From NCBI GenBank assembly GCA_002470465.1, contig DKMD01000031.1:1-23324 (forward strand): a stretch of 23,324 nucleotides of DNA, in the 5' to 3' direction. A program made the translations under genes and the position numbers. Under the pieces are notes generated by a model. The model did no database searches and was not told where the DNA came from. It saw only the letters and a program-made list of their open reading frames with translations. Every line of letters begins with the position of its first letter. Positions within the stretch are counted from its first letter, which is position 1. This stretch comes from Pluralibacter sp. UBA7423. GTDB taxonomy: Bacteria > Pseudomonadota > Gammaproteobacteria > Enterobacterales > Enterobacteriaceae. This document shows positions 15,393-23,276 of this stretch, one piece after another.

Positions 15393-17361
15393 CGACATGT
15401 CTTTATTTCCCCCTTCGTCAGCCGGCGAACAGGGTGTACTACGTTCCATGCAGGAGGTGGCAATGAGCTCTCAGGAAGCCAGCAAGATGCTGCGTACTTA
15501 CAACATTGCCTGGTGGGGCAATAATTATTACGACGTGAACGAGCTGGGTCATATCAGCGTTTGCCCGGATCCCGACGTACCCGAAGCCCGCGTTGATCTC
15601 GCTAAGCTGGTGAAAGCTCGTGAAGCGCAGGGACAGCGGCTGCCTGCATTGTTCTGCTTCCCGCAGATCCTGCAACACCGTCTGCGTTCCATTAACGCCG
15701 CCTTCAAGCGCGCGCGGGAATCCTACGGCTATAAAGGCGACTATTTCCTCGTTTACCCGATCAAGGTGAACCAGCACCGCCGCGTGATTGAATCCCTGAT
15801 CCACTCTGGCGAACCGCTGGGCCTTGAAGCCGGTTCGAAAGCCGAGCTGATGGCGGTGCTGGCGCATGCCGGCATGACCCGCAGCGTGATCGTCTGCAAC
15901 GGCTACAAAGACCGCGAATATATTCGCCTGGCGCTGATCGGCGAGAAGATGGGCCACAAGGTCTATCTGGTTATCGAGAAGATGTCCGAAGTTGCTATCG
16001 TGCTCGAAGAAGCTGAACGTCTGAACGTGGTGCCACGCCTTGGCGTACGTGCTCGTCTGGCTTCACAGGGCTCGGGGAAATGGCAGTCCTCCGGCGGTGA
16101 AAAATCCAAATTCGGCCTGGCGGCAACCCAGGTGCTACAGCTGGTGGAGATCCTGCGTAAGCACAATCGCCTGGACAGCATTCAGCTGCTGCATTTCCAT
16201 CTCGGTTCACAGATGGCGAACATTCGCGATATCGCCACCGGTGTGCGTGAGTCTGCCCGTTTCTACGTCGAGCTGCATAAGCTTGGCGTGAACATTCAGT
16301 GCTTTGACGTAGGCGGTGGCCTGGGCGTCGATTATGAAGGCACTCGTTCGCAGTCTGACTGTTCGGTGAACTACGGCCTCAATGAATACGCTAATAACAT
16401 CATCTGGGCGATTGGCGATGCCTGTGAAGAAAACGGCCTGCCGCATCCTACGGTGATCACGGAATCTGGTCGTGCCGTTACCGCGCACCATACCGTGCTG
16501 GTGTCTAACATCATCGGCGTTGAGCGTAACGAATACACCACGCCGTCTGCGCCAGCTGAAGATGCACCGCGAACGCTGCAAAATATGTGGGAAACCTGGC
16601 AGGAGCTTCATGAGCCGGGCGGGCGTCGTTCGCTGCGTGAGTGGCTGCACGACAGCCAGATGGATCTGCACGATGTCCATATCGGCTACTCTTCCGGGGC
16701 CTACAGCCTGCAGCAGCGTGCCTGGGCTGAGCAGCTCTATTTGGGGATGTGCCATGAGGTGCAGAAACAGCTCGACCCAAGCAATCGCGCCCATCGCCCG
16801 ATCATTGATGAGCTGCAGGAGCGCATGGCGGACAAAATGTACGTCAACTTCTCGCTGTTCCAGTCAATGCCGGACGCGTGGGGGATCGACCAGCTGTTCC
16901 CTGTACTGCCGCTTGAGGGCCTGAATCAGGTGCCGGAGCGCCGCGCGGTGCTGCTGGACATCACCTGTGATTCCGATGGTGCAATCGATCACTACATCGA
17001 CGGTGACGGCATTGCCACTACCATGCCAATGCCGGAATACGACCCGGAGAACCCGCCAATGCTGGGCTTCTTTATGGTTGGTGCTTACCAGGAAATCCTC
17101 GGTAATATGCACAACCTGTTCGGCGATACCGAAGCGGTGGACGTGTTTGTCTTCCCTGACGGCAGCGTGGAAGTGGAGCTTTCCGACGAAGGCGACACCG
17201 TGGCGGACATGCTGGAATACGTGCAGCTGGATCCGAAAACGCTGCTCACTCAGTTCCGCGATCAGGTGAAACAGACCGGTCTGGACGACGCGCTGCAGCA
17301 GCAGTTCCTCGAAGAGTTTGAAGCGGGTCTGTACGGTTACACTTATCTGGAAGACGAGTAA
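15385..17361 (+). CDS. speA: Biosynthetic arginine decarboxylase
   Basis: The 658-residue product equals E. coli SpeA and matches it almost throughout. It is a fold-type III PLP enzyme that converts arginine to agmatine, the first step of the arginine route to putrescine. The PLP lysine is Lys127 in [27 protein letters not shown] and the Gly-rich [13 protein letters not shown] hold the PLP phosphate, and [15 protein letters not shown] contains the C-terminal catalytic Cys-Asp. I chose the ATG at 15385 because GAGG lies 6 bases upstream and the product begins MSDDMS as in E. coli; a TTG at 15373 is less likely. It is followed by speB, whose product uses agmatine. Confidence 0.97.
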   Translation: MSDDMSLFPPSSAGEQGVLRSMQEVAMSSQEASKMLRTYNIAWWGNNYYDVNELGHISVCPDPDVPEARVDLAKLVKAREAQGQRLPALFCFPQILQHRLRSINAAFKRARESYGYKGDYFLVYPIKVNQHRRVIESLIHSGEPLGLEAGSKAELMAVLAHAGMTRSVIVCNGYKDREYIRLALIGEKMGHKVYLVIEKMSEVAIVLEEAERLNVVPRLGVRARLASQGSGKWQSSGGEKSKFGLAATQVLQLVEILRKHNRLDSIQLLHFHLGSQMANIRDIATGVRESARFYVELHKLGVNIQCFDVGGGLGVDYEGTRSQSDCSVNYGLNEYANNIIWAIGDACEENGLPHPTVITESGRAVTAHHTVLVSNIIGVERNEYTTPSAPAEDAPRTLQNMWETWQELHEPGGRRSLREWLHDSQMDLHDVHIGYSSGAYSLQQRAWAEQLYLGMCHEVQKQLDPSNRAHRPIIDELQERMADKMYVNFSLFQSMPDAWGIDQLFPVLPLEGLNQVPERRAVLLDITCDSDGAIDHYIDGDGIATTMPMPEYDPENPPMLGFFMVGAYQEILGNMHNLFGDTEAVDVFVFPDGSVEVELSDEGDTVADMLEYVQLDPKTLLTQFRDQVKQTGLDDALQQQFLEEFEAGLYGYTYLEDE

Positions 17362-17371
17362 CCCCGGGCGC

Positions 17372-17399
17372 TTGACCCGGTCAGAATTTTGGCGATAAT
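17372..17399 (+). promoter_or_regulatory. Strong candidate promoter for speB
   Basis: TTGACC (17372-17377) and GATAAT (17394-17399) each match the sigma70 consensus at 5 of 6 positions with a 16-base spacer. Transcription would start near 17406, upstream of the terminator at 17428-17471. Confidence 0.6.
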
Positions 17400-17427
17400 C
17401 GCCTTAACAAGCAGTACACACGAATCG

Positions 17428-17471
17428 ATCCCTTCCTCGTCGGGCCTAACGACGCGGAAGGGATTTTTTTT
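17428..17471 (+). terminator. Very strong intrinsic terminator between speA and speB
   Basis: A 9-bp stem ATCCCTTCC/GGAAGGGAT is extended, after one mismatch, by 5 bp CGTCG/CGACG around a GGCCTAA loop, and is followed by eight T residues. Only 40 bases remain before the speB ATG, so speB transcripts from either promoter must read through it. Confidence 0.9.
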
Positions 17472-17511
17472 CATCTGTCATAAACACCCGACGGTATACG
17501 AGGTCATCTTT

Positions 17512-18432
17512 ATGAGCACTTTGGGTCATCAGTACGACAACTCTCTGGTATCGAACGCGTTTGGTTTCCTGCGTCTGCCGCTCAACTTCCAGCCATACGA
17601 CAGCGACGCTGAGTGGGTCATCACCGGCGTGCCGTTTGATGCAGCCACCTCCGGTCGTGCCGGTGGCCGCCACGGCCCGGCGGCGATTCGCCAGGTGTCC
17701 ACTAACCTCGCGTGGGAACACAATCGCTTCCCGTGGGACTTTGACATGCGCGAGCGCCTGAAAGTCGTGGACTGCGGCGATCTGGTTTATGCGTTTGGCG
17801 ATGCCCGTGAAATGAGTGAAAAATTGCAGGCGCATGCAGAAAAACTGCTGGCGGCCGGCAAGCGCATGCTCTCTTTCGGCGGTGACCACTTCGTGACGCT
17901 GCCGCTGCTGCGCGCTCACGCCAAACACTTCGGCAAAATGGCGCTGGTGCATTTCGATGCGCACACCGACACCTACGCGAACGGCTGTGAATTTGACCAC
18001 GGCACCATGTTCTTTACCGCGCCGAAGGAAGGCCTGATCGATCCGAACCACTCCGTGCAGATCGGCATTCGTACCGAGTTCGACAAAGACAACGGCTTCA
18101 CCGTGCTGGATGCGGGTCAGGTAAACGATCGCGGCGTGGACGATATCATCGCTCAGGTTAAGCAGATTGTTGGCGATATGCCGGTGTATCTGACCTTTGA
18201 TATCGACTGCCTGGATCCGGCTTTTGCTCCGGGTACCGGCACGCCGGTGATCGGTGGCCTGACTTCAGACCGTGCGATCAAACTGGTGCGCGGCCTGAAG
18301 GATCTGAATATCGTCGGCATGGACGTGGTAGAAGTGGCCCCGGCGTACGATCAGTCTGAGATCACCGCGCTGGCAGCAGCAACGCTGGCGCTGGAAATGC
18401 TTTATATCCAGGCGGCGAAGAAAGGCGAATAA
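17512..18432 (+). CDS. speB: Agmatinase (agmatine ureohydrolase)
   Basis: The 306-residue product equals E. coli SpeB. It belongs to the ureohydrolase (arginase/agmatinase) family with a binuclear manganese site and splits agmatine into putrescine and urea, completing the route begun by SpeA. The metal ligands are in GGDHF (His126), DAHTD (Asp149, His151, Asp153) and FDIDCLDP (the two Asp near 230). GAGG lies 8 bases before the ATG. An open frame continues upstream without a stop through the terminator, but the [10 protein letters not shown] start matches E. coli. The gene ends 3 bases from the stop of the convergent permease gene. Confidence 0.97.
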   Translation: MSTLGHQYDNSLVSNAFGFLRLPLNFQPYDSDAEWVITGVPFDAATSGRAGGRHGPAAIRQVSTNLAWEHNRFPWDFDMRERLKVVDCGDLVYAFGDAREMSEKLQAHAEKLLAAGKRMLSFGGDHFVTLPLLRAHAKHFGKMALVHFDAHTDTYANGCEFDHGTMFFTAPKEGLIDPNHSVQIGIRTEFDKDNGFTVLDAGQVNDRGVDDIIAQVKQIVGDMPVYLTFDIDCLDPAFAPGTGTPVIGGLTSDRAIKLVRGLKDLNIVGMDVVEVAPAYDQSEITALAAATLALEMLYIQAAKKGE

Positions 18433-18435
18433 GCC

Positions 18436-19650
18436 TTATGCGCTGATTGCTGCTGCGCGACGCATGCGCAGCAGCAACATTCCTCCGGCCACCAGGGTCA
18501 CAACCTGCGACACAACCAGCACCGAAAAGCCGGAGCTGACCGATCCCACCGATTTCATCACCACGCCCATCAGCAGCGGAATAAACGCGGCGCAGATATT
18601 CCCGATTCCATTGATGATCCCATAGGCGCTACCGACCGCCTCCCGCGCGGCATGATGCTGGAGCACGGCAGGAATGGCAGCACCCTGTAGCCCCCAGAAG
18701 ACGTTAGCGGAAAGCATAAACAGCGCCAGCCACGCAGCCTGATGGCTCAGCATCAGCGCAATCACGGACAGCGCCGTCAGCAGGCCGCCCATCACAAACA
18801 GCATTGGTGCCTGTTCCGGGCGCATTTTGTCGAGCAGCACGCCACCCAGAAACTTGGAACCCAGGCTTAGCAGAAAGGGAATAGCCGCCAGCATTCCCGT
18901 CGCATGCAGCGAGAAGTGGTGTTCATCGCGAAGCCACGCGGGCAGCCACGCGCTGCTGCCCCACAGATAGCTCAGGGTGGCGATTTCAACCAGCAGGATC
19001 CAGCCCAGCAGCGGCGTTTGCCAGGCAAGCGTGAACGTCTGCACCAAACCCGGTTTTTTGCTCTTCGTGACGAGGTGCGGCGCAGGCAGAAAGCGCCAGA
19101 TAAGTCCGCCACCCAGCAGCAGATTCATCGCCGCCAGCGCATAAAATGACCCCGCCCAACCGAAATGCGCCATCAGCCAGGTGACCAGCGGAAAGCCTAC
19201 CGCCAGGCCGAGAGAGACGCCGAGCGCGGTAACCGCATTGGGTTTGCCGATTTCCTCCGCGTTGAAGTTATCGCTGATAAAGCGCGTTTTCAGCGAGAAG
19301 AGCGGCCCCTCGGCAATGCCCAGAATCACGCGCGCGACGAGCATTCCCATCAGCGAGCCGAGCAGAGGTGAAATAGCGCAAACGAGGGCCCAAATCGCAA
19401 TGCTGCTTAATAATCCCTGCCGATAATGCAGCTTGCTTTCGATAACCGGCGTTAATAATAAGGCGGAGAAACCATAACCCAGAAGAAAGCAGGTCATGAG
19501 CATTCCCTGTAACATTCTGTTTTCATTTAGCTGAAAATGTTCAGCAAAATCCGGGTTTAAAATCATCACAGAGATATTTACCCGGTCGATGTAAGAAATA
19601 ATAATGAGCAATAACAGTGCTATCGTGCCTTGCCATCTTGCCGTCATCAT
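18436..19650 (-). CDS. MFS permease of the anion:cation symporter type (organic acid uptake)
   Basis: The 404-residue product has about 12 hydrophobic segments. The helix 1 motif ISYIDRVNISV (with Asp22, Arg23 and Asn25) is typical of the anion:cation symporter family, which carries hexuronates, glucarate, phthalate, 4-hydroxyphenylacetate and similar acids with protons. The loop between helices 8 and 9 reads KFLGGVLLDKMRPE. The exact substrate cannot be read from sequence. I chose ATG 19650 (19647 is equally possible) because AAGGTGG lies just upstream; a GTG at 19656 would overlap that Shine-Dalgarno. It is divergent from the Rieske operon and shares palindromic operators with it, so it probably imports the compound that the operon attacks. 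Its last codons contain a 12-bp hairpin. Confidence 0.85.
   Translation of the reverse strand: MMTARWQGTIALLLLIIISYIDRVNISVMILNPDFAEHFQLNENRMLQGMLMTCFLLGYGFSALLLTPVIESKLHYRQGLLSSIAIWALVCAISPLLGSLMGMLVARVILGIAEGPLFSLKTRFISDNFNAEEIGKPNAVTALGVSLGLAVGFPLVTWLMAHFGWAGSFYALAAMNLLLGGGLIWRFLPAPHLVTKSKKPGLVQTFTLAWQTPLLGWILLVEIATLSYLWGSSAWLPAWLRDEHHFSLHATGMLAAIPFLLSLGSKFLGGVLLDKMRPEQAPMLFVMGGLLTALSVIALMLSHQAAWLALFMLSANVFWGLQGAAIPAVLQHHAAREAVGSAYGIINGIGNICAAFIPLLMGVVMKSVGSVSSGFSVLVVSQVVTLVAGGMLLLRMRRAAAISA
18447..18477. repeat. 12-bp perfect hairpin at the speB/permease convergent junction
   Basis: TTGCTGCTGCGC and GCGCAGCAGCAA pair perfectly around a 7-base loop. The hairpin lies inside the final codons of the permease gene and 15 bases after the speB stop. 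Without a T-run it is more likely an RNA 3'-end stabiliser or pause than a true intrinsic terminator. Confidence 0.6.
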
Positions 19651-19711
19651 GCCCACCTTAAGATTTTATCTGGTTATATTTTTATCACAGTGATTGTCAC
19701 GCAGCTAAAAT

Positions 19712-19727
19712 GATTCACCTGTGAAAC
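19712..19727. promoter_or_regulatory. Putative IclR-type operator, site 1
   Basis: GATTCACCTGTGAAAC is an imperfect 16-bp palindrome of form GWTTCA-N4-TGAAAC. It lies at the predicted transcription start of the permease gene, just downstream of its -10 box. Confidence 0.6.
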
Positions 19728-19733
19728 TTATTG

Positions 19734-19739
19734 ATTATA
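19734..19739 (-). promoter_or_regulatory. Consensus -10 box of the permease gene
   Basis: A perfect TATAAT on the minus strand lies between operator sites 1 and 2. No good -35 is found at 16-18 bases; that position overlaps site 2. Transcription would start near 19727, giving a leader of about 77 bases. Confidence 0.5.
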
Positions 19740-19758
19740 AAAAATAAAAATAAATGCT

Positions 19759-19774
19759 GTTTCACAGGTGAAAC
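19759..19774. promoter_or_regulatory. Putative IclR-type operator, site 2
   Basis: GTTTCACAGGTGAAAC pairs at 7 of 8 positions per half and shares both half-sites with sites 1 and 3. It overlaps the expected -35 region of the permease promoter. Its centre is 47 bp from site 1. Confidence 0.65.
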
Positions 19775-19911
19775 TTCATGGCTGCCTTTTCCTTTATTTT
19801 TAAGGAACAAAAAGAAAAGAAGTCAATATCTATTTATTAAATTCAAAGGACATCAAAAAAACGTATTCATTCACGCCTGAAAAATGAAAATTTCATATCT
19901 CTGCATTTTTT

Positions 19912-19927
19912 CGTGATCCTTTGCACA
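19912..19927. promoter_or_regulatory. Possible CRP site for the Rieske operon
   Basis: CGTGATCCTTTGCACA matches the CRP core at 8 of 10 positions. Its centre lies about 90 bases upstream of the predicted operon start. Carbon-catabolite control would suit a catabolic operon, but the match is modest. Confidence 0.35.
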
Positions 19928-19975
19928 CTTAGTTAATTAATTGCCGATCGGTTAACAACTTTGTCACATTGGCGC

Positions 19976-20003
19976 TTGACGAAAGGTTCATCGCTTTTAT
20001 ATT
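19976..20003 (+). promoter_or_regulatory. Candidate promoter of the Rieske operon
   Basis: TTGACG (19976-19981) and TATATT (19998-20003) are spaced by 16 bases and match sigma70 at 5 of 6 positions each. Transcription would start near 20010, with operator site 3 just downstream. Confidence 0.55.
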
Positions 20004-20026
20004 GACCGTATTAAATAAGAAACAGA

Positions 20027-20042
20027 GTTTCATATATGAAAC
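20027..20042. promoter_or_regulatory. Putative IclR-type operator, site 3
   Basis: GTTTCATATATGAAAC is a perfect 16-bp palindrome sharing half-sites with sites 1 and 2. It lies between the predicted promoter and the ferredoxin start codon, where a bound protein could block transcription. Confidence 0.65.
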
Positions 20043-20062
20043 AAGAGCCTGGGAGGATCGCG

Positions 20063-20386
20063 ATGAGCTGGATAGGCGTATGTGACACAGAGCAAGTACA
20101 GGAAGATTTCCCTTTTAGCGGCAACGTCGAAGGTAAAGAGATCGGCGTTTATTTGATTGACGGTGAATATTACGCGCTGGAAGACGTATGCCCGCACGCC
20201 TATGCGCTACTGAGCCAGGGTTTCGTGGAAGACGGCAAAGTGGAATGCCCGCTGCATGAAGCGGTGTTCGACGTCAAAACGGGCCAGTGCCTGCACGGCC
20301 CCGGCGGCCGCAACCTCAACCGCTACCCGGTTCGGGTATTTGAAAACCAAATCCAGATTACCTTTGTCGAGGAGACCGTGGCATGA
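20063..20386 (+). CDS. Rieske-type [2Fe-2S] ferredoxin
   Basis: The 107-residue product is a small soluble Rieske protein. The cluster ligands are Cys43-x-His45 in DVCPHAYALL and Cys62-x2-His65 in VECPLHEAVFD, with the usual GPG loop near residue 79. Its length and motifs fit the ferredoxins that carry electrons to ring-hydroxylating oxygenases (the CarAc/BphF type). The NirD family of nitrite reductase is also similar in size, but the neighbours favour the oxygenase role. I chose the ATG at 20063 because GGGAGG lies 6 bases upstream; an in-frame ATG at 20036 sits inside operator site 3 and lacks a good Shine-Dalgarno. Its stop overlaps the next gene by 4 bases (ATGA). It is the first gene of the operon. 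Confidence 0.88.
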   Translation: MSWIGVCDTEQVQEDFPFSGNVEGKEIGVYLIDGEYYALEDVCPHAYALLSQGFVEDGKVECPLHEAVFDVKTGQCLHGPGGRNLNRYPVRVFENQIQITFVEETVA

Positions 20387-20691
20387 GCGATACCCTGAAC
20401 TTCAACCCGGCGCTGCCGGAAAGCCGCCAGTTTACCCCGCCGGCCGAGGGCGGCAATGGCGCTATCCATAAGCCGGGTGCTTACCAGAATCTGATCTGGC
20501 AAACACGCAGCCGCGCGCCGGAAAACTGGGAAGTGAGCCTCATCGCTACGCTGGAAGACCTCTTTGAACAGGGCGCCGAAGCATTACCGGAGCTGGTAAA
20601 CGGGCTGAACGCGGTGCGCATGCACGATCAGCAGGGCGAGCCGTGGAGCGAGGCCAGCTTCCAGGCATTCTTACAGGTTAACGGGTACTGA
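20383..20691 (+). CDS. Small conserved-looking protein of unknown function within the Rieske operon
   Basis: The 102-residue product is hydrophilic and has no membrane segment, signal peptide or metal-binding cysteines; it contains no Cys at all. The first 35 residues are rich in Pro and Gly and probably extended. The rest, from ENWEVSLIATLEDLFEQGAEALPELVNGLNAV to SEASFQAFLQVNGY, looks helical, and its end resembles a small DNA-recombinase-like helix-turn-helix. I have a vague memory of similar proteins carrying that label beside Rieske oxygenases, but I cannot confirm it. It overlaps the ferredoxin stop by 4 bases and lies 10 bases before the oxygenase gene, so it is translated as part of the operon. 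It could be an assembly factor, small subunit or regulator. Confidence 0.8.
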   Translation: MSDTLNFNPALPESRQFTPPAEGGNGAIHKPGAYQNLIWQTRSRAPENWEVSLIATLEDLFEQGAEALPELVNGLNAVRMHDQQGEPWSEASFQAFLQVNGY

Positions 20692-20701
20692 GGACAACGC
20701 G

Positions 20702-21724
20702 ATGACGACTACCGTACAAAATTATCTCGATAAAGGACTGCGCGGCCTCTGGTATCCGGTGTTGGCCAGTTGGGAAGTGCAGTCTGCTCCTGTGGGCATT
20801 ACCCGCCTGGGCGAGCAGATTGTGGTCTGGCGCAATAAAGATGGTCAGGTGCAGGCGCTGGAAGACCGCTGCCCGCACCGCGGCGCGCGCCTGTCGATGG
20901 GCTGGAACCTCGGCGACCGTATCGCCTGCTGGTATCACGGCGTGGAAGTGGCGGGTAACGGCGAGGTGAAAGATGTGCCTGCGGTGGACAAATGCCCGCT
21001 GGTCGGCCAGCAGTGCGTGCGCAGCTACAACGTGCAGGAGGCGCACGGGGCCATCTTCCTGTGGTTCGGCGTTACCGCTGACCAACAGCCGGACGAACTG
21101 AGCTTCCCGGATGAACTCGCCGACACCGACAATTTCAGCAACTTCCTCTGCACCGCCGCGTGGAAATGTAATTACCAGTACGCGCTGGAAAACGTGATGG
21201 ACCCGATGCACGGCACCTATTTGCACTCCTCCTCGCACTCGATGGCGGAAGGAGATCGCAAGGCTGACATGGTGCTGCAGCCCACCAAAACCGGCTTCAT
21301 CTTTGAGAAAAAAGGGCAGAGCGGCGTCAACTTCGACTGGGTGGAGCTGGGCAACAGCGGCGCGTACTGGATGCGCCTCTCCATTCCTTATAAGAAGCGT
21401 TTCGGGCCGGGCGGCCACTTCTTTATCGTCGGCATGGTGGTGCCGGAAGATAACGACAACTGCCGCGTCTTCTTCTGGCGTATCCGCCGCGTGCAGGGCT
21501 GGCAGCGCGATATGTGGCGCTTTATGTACCGCAACCGTCTGGAAAAGCTGCACTGGGAAGTGCTGGAGCAGGATCGCGTGGTGCTGGAAAGCCTGGCGCC
21601 CGATGCCCGCGAACATGAGTACCTCTACCAGCACGACGTCGGCCTTTCACGCCTGCGCCGTATGATGCAAAAAGCGGCCAAAGAACAGTTGGCTGAGCGT
21701 GAAGAACAGCAGGGAGCGGCCTGA
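20702..21724 (+). CDS. Rieske non-heme iron oxygenase, alpha (catalytic) subunit
   Basis: The 340-residue product has two domains. The N-terminal Rieske domain carries Cys57-x-His59 in DRCPHRGARLS and Cys77-x2-His80 in ACWYHGVEV. The C-terminal catalytic domain carries the iron-site motif Asp167-x2-His170-x4-His175 in ENVMDPMHGTYLHSSSH; Asp291 in LEQDRVVLES is the likely third ligand. The length is that of single-component alpha subunits such as vanillate or dicamba demethylases and phthalate oxygenase, which work as homotrimers without a beta subunit. Members hydroxylate or demethylate aromatic and other compounds; the substrate here is unknown. AGGA lies 7 bases before the ATG. Its TGA shares an A with the following ATG. 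Electrons probably come from the ferredoxin two genes upstream. Confidence 0.9.
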   Translation: MTTTVQNYLDKGLRGLWYPVLASWEVQSAPVGITRLGEQIVVWRNKDGQVQALEDRCPHRGARLSMGWNLGDRIACWYHGVEVAGNGEVKDVPAVDKCPLVGQQCVRSYNVQEAHGAIFLWFGVTADQQPDELSFPDELADTDNFSNFLCTAAWKCNYQYALENVMDPMHGTYLHSSSHSMAEGDRKADMVLQPTKTGFIFEKKGQSGVNFDWVELGNSGAYWMRLSIPYKKRFGPGGHFFIVGMVVPEDNDNCRVFFWRIRRVQGWQRDMWRFMYRNRLEKLHWEVLEQDRVVLESLAPDAREHEYLYQHDVGLSRLRRMMQKAAKEQLAEREEQQGAA

Positions 21725-22473
21725 TGAATGGGCTGCTGAGCGGAAAGCGCATTGTCGTCACCGGCGCCGCGCGCGGGCTGGGCTATCACTTTGCCAAAGC
21801 CTGCGCGGAGCAGGGAGCGGCGGTGGTGATGTGCGACATCCTTCAGGGTGAGCTGGCTGAGAGCGCACACGGCCTGCGTGCGCAAGGTTTTACGATCGAA
21901 TCTCACGTTATCGATCTGGCCGATCCTCAGTCCATTGAGCAGGTGTTCAGCACAATTGGCGAGCGAGGCCAGATTGACGGGTTGGTGAACAACGCGGCGA
22001 TGGCAACCGGCGTGGGCGGCAAAAATATGCTCGATTACGATCCCGATCTTTGGGACCGCGTGATGAGCGTGAACGTCAAAGGTACCTGGCTTGTGACCCG
22101 CGCCGCTGTTCCGCTGCTGCGCGAAGGGGCAGGGATCGTGAACGTCGCTTCGGACACCGCGCTGTGGGGCGCACCGCGCCTTATGGCCTACGTGGCCAGT
22201 AAAGGTGCCGTGATTGCCATGACGCGTTCGATGGCGCGCGAGCTGGGCGAAAAACGCATTCGTATCAACGCCATTGCGCCGGGGTTAACCCGCGTCGAGG
22301 CGACGGAATATGTTCCGGCCGAGCGCCATCAGCTTTACGAAAACGGGCGCGCATTAACGGGGGCCCAGCAACCGGAGGACGTCACCGGCAGCGTGGTCTG
22401 GCTGTTAAGCGATCTGTCGCGGTTTATCACCGGGCAGCTGATTCCGGTCAACGGCGGTTTTGTCTTTAACTAA
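21724..22473 (+). CDS. Short-chain dehydrogenase/reductase (classical SDR)
   Basis: The 249-residue product is a classical SDR. It shows the cofactor motif TGAARGLG (13-20), NNAA (89-92), the structural Asn117 and the catalytic set Ser143, Tyr156 and Lys160 in YVASK, plus APGLTR after it. Asp38 at the end of the second strand (VVMCDIL) indicates a preference for NAD(H) over NADP(H). In such operons an SDR often oxidises the product of the oxygenase, for example a dihydrodiol or alcohol, but the substrate cannot be told. The ATG overlaps the oxygenase stop by one base (TGATG), giving translational coupling. The C-terminal FITGQLIPVNGGFVF is typical of the family. Confidence 0.92.
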   Translation: MNGLLSGKRIVVTGAARGLGYHFAKACAEQGAAVVMCDILQGELAESAHGLRAQGFTIESHVIDLADPQSIEQVFSTIGERGQIDGLVNNAAMATGVGGKNMLDYDPDLWDRVMSVNVKGTWLVTRAAVPLLREGAGIVNVASDTALWGAPRLMAYVASKGAVIAMTRSMARELGEKRIRINAIAPGLTRVEATEYVPAERHQLYENGRALTGAQQPEDVTGSVVWLLSDLSRFITGQLIPVNGGFVFN

Positions 22474-22487
22474 CGGGTGAAGCGATT

Positions 22488-23276
22488 ATGGCAAACGATC
22501 AGGAAGTGAAGTACCTGGTGCCGGGGCTGGAGCGCGGTTTACAGCTGCTTTTAGCCTTCGGCGAGCAGCATCGCGATCTGACTTTTGCCGAGCTGCACCG
22601 GCTGGTGGATATGCCGAAGGCCACCGCCTACCGGGTGGTGCAGACGCTGGAATATATGGGCTTTCTGGAGCGCAATACGCGTACCAATACCTTCTCTCTT
22701 GGCATGAACGTGCTGCGTCTGGGCTTTGAGTACATTGCCTCCCTGGATGTGGCTCAGGTCGGCCAGCCGGTGATTGAGCAGCTGCGTGACGTCAGCCAGT
22801 GCAGCAGCCATCTGGCGATCCGCGACGGGCGCGACATCATCTATATCGCCCGCGTCAGCGCCGCCGGTTCGCGTATCAATCAGGTCAGCATTGGCACCCG
22901 TTTACCGGTGCACTGCACCTCGCTGGGCCGCATGTTGCTGACCGATATTTCCCGCGCTGACTTTGAGCAGATATTCCCCCACGAGCGCCTGCCGGGCAAC
23001 ACGCCGGGGCAGCTTCACGACCGCGAAGCCCTGTGGCAGATGGTGCAGCAGGACAAAGCCCGCGGGTATGTGATCGGCGAATCCTTCTTCCGCCAGGGCA
23101 TCTCCTCCATTGTCTATCCGGTGTATGACCGAAGCCATCGCGTGGCGGCGGTGGTGAGCATCCTGGTCCCGTCGGAGGAGATCCCGCAAACCGATCGCGA
23201 ACGCCTGCAAAACGACGTCCGCCTGGCGGCGGATAAAATATCTGGCTTCTTAGGTTATCTGTCACAGGCCAGTTAA
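22488..23276 (+). CDS. IclR-family transcriptional regulator
   Basis: The 262-residue product has the IclR layout: an N-terminal winged helix-turn-helix (about 10-70, with LTFAELHRLVDMPKATAYRV as the helix-turn-helix) and a C-terminal effector-binding domain (about 85-255, with VHCTSLGRMLL and GISSIVYPVYD). Members such as PcaR, PobR and IclR sense small organic acids and control catabolic genes. It is the last gene of the apparent operon, 14 bases after the SDR stop, with GGTGAAG upstream, so it would regulate its own synthesis. The three palindromes between the permease and ferredoxin genes are its probable sites. Whether it represses or activates cannot be decided from sequence, though the site positions favour repression. 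Confidence 0.92.
   Translation: MANDQEVKYLVPGLERGLQLLLAFGEQHRDLTFAELHRLVDMPKATAYRVVQTLEYMGFLERNTRTNTFSLGMNVLRLGFEYIASLDVAQVGQPVIEQLRDVSQCSSHLAIRDGRDIIYIARVSAAGSRINQVSIGTRLPVHCTSLGRMLLTDISRADFEQIFPHERLPGNTPGQLHDREALWQMVQQDKARGYVIGESFFRQGISSIVYPVYDRSHRVAAVVSILVPSEEIPQTDRERLQNDVRLAADKISGFLGYLSQAS

Noticed and set aside
19884..19896. Perfect palindrome ATGAAAATTTCAT in the permease-ferredoxin gap
   Set aside because: It uses similar half-sites but in opposite orientation and with different spacing from the three operators, in AT-rich DNA where such palindromes arise by chance.
20678..21634. 318-codon minus-strand open frame opposite the Rieske oxygenase
   Set aside because: The plus-strand frame has clear Rieske and iron-site motifs and operon spacing; the minus frame is rich in His, Val and Ala, typical of an antisense shadow.
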